DNA of 64,000 nt from Providencia rettgeri (GTDB lineage: Bacteria > Pseudomonadota > Gammaproteobacteria > Enterobacterales > Enterobacteriaceae). This document shows positions 61,590 through 64,000 of the stretch, piece after piece. Within the stretch, counting starts at the first letter, position 1. Each line of letters begins with the position of its first letter. The notes under the pieces are model-generated. The model was not told the DNA's origin, did no database searches, and saw nothing but the letters and a program-made list of their open reading frames with translations. The position numbers and the translations under genes are program-made. The stretch is taken from contig NZ_CP163512.1 of the NCBI RefSeq assembly GCF_041075285.1, positions 434,001 through 498,000 of the forward strand. The letters are read 5' to 3'.

Positions 61590-62243
61590 CTCATTAAACG
61601 TGTTGGTCAAGGTGAACATGAACTGACTATATTGCAAGGTGTTGAGCTAATTGTCGAGTCTGGTCAAACAATTGCTTTAATTGGCGAGTCAGGATCAGGG
61701 AAATCAACCTTGCTAGGGATCATTGCAGGCTTAGATGACGGCACCAGTGGTACTGTTAACTTGTTAGGACAAGACCTGACACGAATGGATGAAGAGGAGC
61801 GTGCCCGTTTACGTGCACAAAGCGTGGGGTTTGTGTTTCAATCGTTTATGTTGATCCCGACATTAAATGCCATTGAAAACGTGCAGTTACCCTCATTATT
61901 GCGTGGTGAGTCAGAGTCGGCGAGTTACCAACATGCGGCAGATTTACTGTCCGACTTAGGCCTTAAAGATCGCATGAAGCATATGCCGCCACAACTTTCG
62001 GGTGGTGAGCAGCAGCGCGTGGCATTAGCTCGTGCATTTAATGGTCGACCACAAATCTTATTTGCGGATGAGCCAACAGGTAACCTTGATAGACAAACAG
62101 GGGATAAAATTGCGGACTTGTTATTCGCGATGAACAAAGAACATGGCACTACGCTGATTTTAGTCACCCATGATAATGAGCTTGCCGCTCGTTGCCAGCG
62201 CCGCTTACGGTTAGTCGATGGGCAATTGAGGGAAGAGGCATGA
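61557..62243 (+). CDS. ybbA: ABC transporter ATP-binding protein YbbA
   Basis: A 228 aa ATPase of the LolD/MacB-type exporter family, with Walker A GESGSGKST, signature LSGGEQQR and Walker B ILFADEP. It pairs with the permease YbbP (ATGA overlap). The function is not established; a role in export or lipoprotein-like extraction has been suggested. It is divergent from tesA. Confidence 0.95.
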   Translation: MSANTILEVHHLIKRVGQGEHELTILQGVELIVESGQTIALIGESGSGKSTLLGIIAGLDDGTSGTVNLLGQDLTRMDEEERARLRAQSVGFVFQSFMLIPTLNAIENVQLPSLLRGESESASYQHAADLLSDLGLKDRMKHMPPQLSGGEQQRVALARAFNGRPQILFADEPTGNLDRQTGDKIADLLFAMNKEHGTTLILVTHDNELAARCQRRLRLVDGQLREEA

Positions 62244-64000
62244 TTTGGCGTTGGTTCTGGCGTGAATGGAAAACGCCTTCATTACTGATTGTGTGGTTAG
62301 CGCTGACGCTCGCCGTTGCCTGTGTTTTGGCACTTGGGCGCATTAGTGACCGCATAGAAAACAGCATGAGCTACCAAAGTCGTGAGTTACTTGCCGGGGA
62401 TTTGGTTCTGCGCTCTTCATATCCCAGTGATCCTGCTTGGTTGCAAGAGGCACAAAAAGAGGGGCTAAAGCTGAGTCAGCAGATTTCATTTTCGACGATG
62501 GCCTATGCGACGGAAGAGGAAGATGCACGTCCACAACTGGTGTTAGTTAAAGCCGCAGATAAGGGTTATCCACTGTATGGCGACTTAGTCACAGAACCTG
62601 CGGGGCTCGTCCCCACTCAAGGGCAAGTGTTAGTTGCTCCTCGCTTATTAGCGTTACTGGATCTGAACATTGGCGATAATATTGATATCGGTGATGCAAC
62701 CTTAAAAGTGTCTGGCAAGTTGATCCAAGAGCCCGATAGTGGCTTTAATCCATTCCAAATAGCCCCGCGGGTGTTGATAGCTATCGAGGATGCGCCTTTA
62801 ACGGGGGCAATTCAGTTAGGTAGCCGTTTAACATACCGTGACATGTTCGCGGGAGATAGCCAGAGTATCGAGGCATTTAAGCAAAAGTTTGCTAACGAAC
62901 TGCGCAATGATCAGCGCTGGTATACGTTAAATGAAGATAATGGCGCGGTTGGTAAAACCTTCCAACGCGCCCAGCAATTTTTACTGTTATCCGTATTATT
63001 AACCTTACTGCTGGCTATTGCTGCGGTGGTGGTTTCCATGACCCACTACTGCCGCAGCCGTCATCAGCTTATCGCGGTACTGAAAACGTTGGGTGCAGGG
63101 CGCAGGGCGCTGCGTAAATGGATTATTGGTCAGTGGCTAGTGATTTTAGTGGCGGCGGCATTACTCGGTTCATTATTAGGGTTAGCGTTTGAAGGTATTT
63201 TGATGCAAATTCTGGGGGCTATGCTGCCAAAAGCATTACCCCCGGCTAGCTTAATGCCATGGGTATGGGCTATTGGTACCTTGTTTATCATTGCCATCAT
63301 TGTGGGCAGTCGCCCTTATTACCAATTGATGGCCACGCAACCTTCGCGGGTATTACGTGAAGATGCCAAATCCCCAGTGTGGCCGCTGCATTATTACCTC
63401 CCAGTGGTGAGTGTAATTGTCGTCGGTGGGTTGTTTATTTTTGCGGGGGTGAATCCGCTATTGTGGTCGATTCTGGCTGGGATTGTGGTGGTTGCCATTT
63501 TATTGGCTTTGATAGGCTGGATTGGCCTTTGGGGGCTGCGCCATATTAAGTTTCGTCAACTCAGTTTGCGTCTTTCAGTCAGCCGCTTATTGCGTCAACC
63601 ACTACAAACCATCACGCAAATGAGCGCGTTTTCATTATCGTTTATGTTATTAGCGTTGTTGATTTTAGTGCGCGGGGATTTACTCGAACGCTGGCAGCAA
63701 CAGTTACCCGCAGATAGCCCAAATTATTTTCTGATCAATATGAATGCGTCTCAACTGGAGCCAGTGACGCAGCTATTAGCACAGTACCAAGTCACACCTA
63801 CTGAGTTTAACCCAGTGGTATTAGCACGTTTAACCGATATTAATGGTCAATCAGCCATTGAGTGGGCAGATAAGCGTGACCCTAACAATAATACGGTTAG
63901 GCGCGAGTTAAGCTTAACGTGGCAATCCCAATTGGCCCCAGCAAATATCGTTAATGAAGGCACATGGCCGCCAAAAGCGGGAGAGGTTTCTATTGAGCAA
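62240..64000 (+). CDS. ybbP: ABC transporter permease YbbP, N-terminal part (cut by window end)
   Basis: The first 587 codons of a FtsX-like permease, open to the last base; the E. coli protein is 804 aa. It begins MIWRWFWREWKTPSLLIVWL, with the first membrane segment, then a periplasmic MacB-like domain (LLAGDLVLRS, GDNIDIGDATL-like strand). Further FtsX segments follow (FLLLSVLLTLLLAIAAVVVS-like hydrophobic stretch near 63000, and CRSRHQLIAVLKTLGAGRRA). I see no frameshift. Confidence 0.93.
   Translation, partial: MIWRWFWREWKTPSLLIVWLALTLAVACVLALGRISDRIENSMSYQSRELLAGDLVLRSSYPSDPAWLQEAQKEGLKLSQQISFSTMAYATEEEDARPQLVLVKAADKGYPLYGDLVTEPAGLVPTQGQVLVAPRLLALLDLNIGDNIDIGDATLKVSGKLIQEPDSGFNPFQIAPRVLIAIEDAPLTGAIQLGSRLTYRDMFAGDSQSIEAFKQKFANELRNDQRWYTLNEDNGAVGKTFQRAQQFLLLSVLLTLLLAIAAVVVSMTHYCRSRHQLIAVLKTLGAGRRALRKWIIGQWLVILVAAALLGSLLGLAFEGILMQILGAMLPKALPPASLMPWVWAIGTLFIIAIIVGSRPYYQLMATQPSRVLREDAKSPVWPLHYYLPVVSVIVVGGLFIFAGVNPLLWSILAGIVVVAILLALIGWIGLWGLRHIKFRQLSLRLSVSRLLRQPLQTITQMSAFSLSFMLLALLILVRGDLLERWQQQLPADSPNYFLINMNASQLEPVTQLLAQYQVTPTEFNPVVLARLTDINGQSAIEWADKRDPNNNTVRRELSLTWQSQLAPANIVNEGTWPPKAGEVSIEQ

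Noticed and set aside
62240..64000. Suspected frameshift in ybbP
   Set aside because: Reading codons from 62240 to the end gave one open frame with matches to YbbP at both ends.

Overview
The window looks like chromosomal DNA of an AT-rich member of the Morganellaceae (Enterobacterales), most likely Providencia. I base this on protein similarity recalled by eye, on enterobacterial gene order and on several ERIC-type repeats; no database search was run. The genes are almost all housekeeping genes in long conserved blocks. No tRNA, rRNA, CRISPR array, prophage or complete insertion sequence was seen.

Relative to E. coli K-12 order, three separate chromosomal blocks are joined here. Block 1 (1-6310) holds the end of mrcB, hemL, erpA, btuF, mtnN and dgt (cell wall, tetrapyrrole, Fe-S, B12 uptake, SAM recycling, dNTP pool). 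Block 2 (6476-15365) holds rlmD, relA, mazG, pyrG and eno (rRNA methylation, stringent response, nucleotides, glycolysis); mazEF is absent between relA and mazG and a tandem ERIC array lies there. A DASS-family anion transporter and a lone TPS-domain secreted protein follow. Block 3 (18715-64000) is the acrBA/acrR to ybbP region: acrB, acrA, acrR, a ychN-like gene, mscK, rsmS, priC, apt, dnaX, ybaB, recR, htpG, adk, hemH, a wzz-family gene, gsk, ybaL, fsr, ushA, ybaK, ybaP, hdeD-like, copA, cueR, ybbJ, qmcA, cnoX, ybbO, tesA, ybbA and the start of ybbP.

The clearest accessory insertion is 39406-46249, between gsk and ybaL. It encodes an EutH-like permease, a glycerol-kinase-like FGGY kinase, a GlpA-like flavoprotein with a BFD-type Fe-S tail, a second FAD/NAD flavoprotein and a DeoR-family regulator, followed by a DUF1937 gene. 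The two operons diverge from a control region with a perfect CRP core and a 14-bp direct repeat. I read it as an uptake, phosphorylation and oxidation pathway for a small alcohol or polyol of unknown identity.

Two programmed -1 frameshift signals were found by reading codons: dnaX (gamma/tau) and copA. The copA site matches the E. coli CopA(Z) site in position and outcome, but here it would release a three-HMA-domain copper chaperone of 204 residues. Regulatory sites found include an AcrR operator, a CueR-type copA promoter, a sigma-32 promoter for htpG and many intrinsic terminators. ERIC elements repeatedly start within a few bases of a stop codon, one lies in the copA leader, and one carries an inserted 128-bp segment related to sequence in the mazG-pyrG interval.
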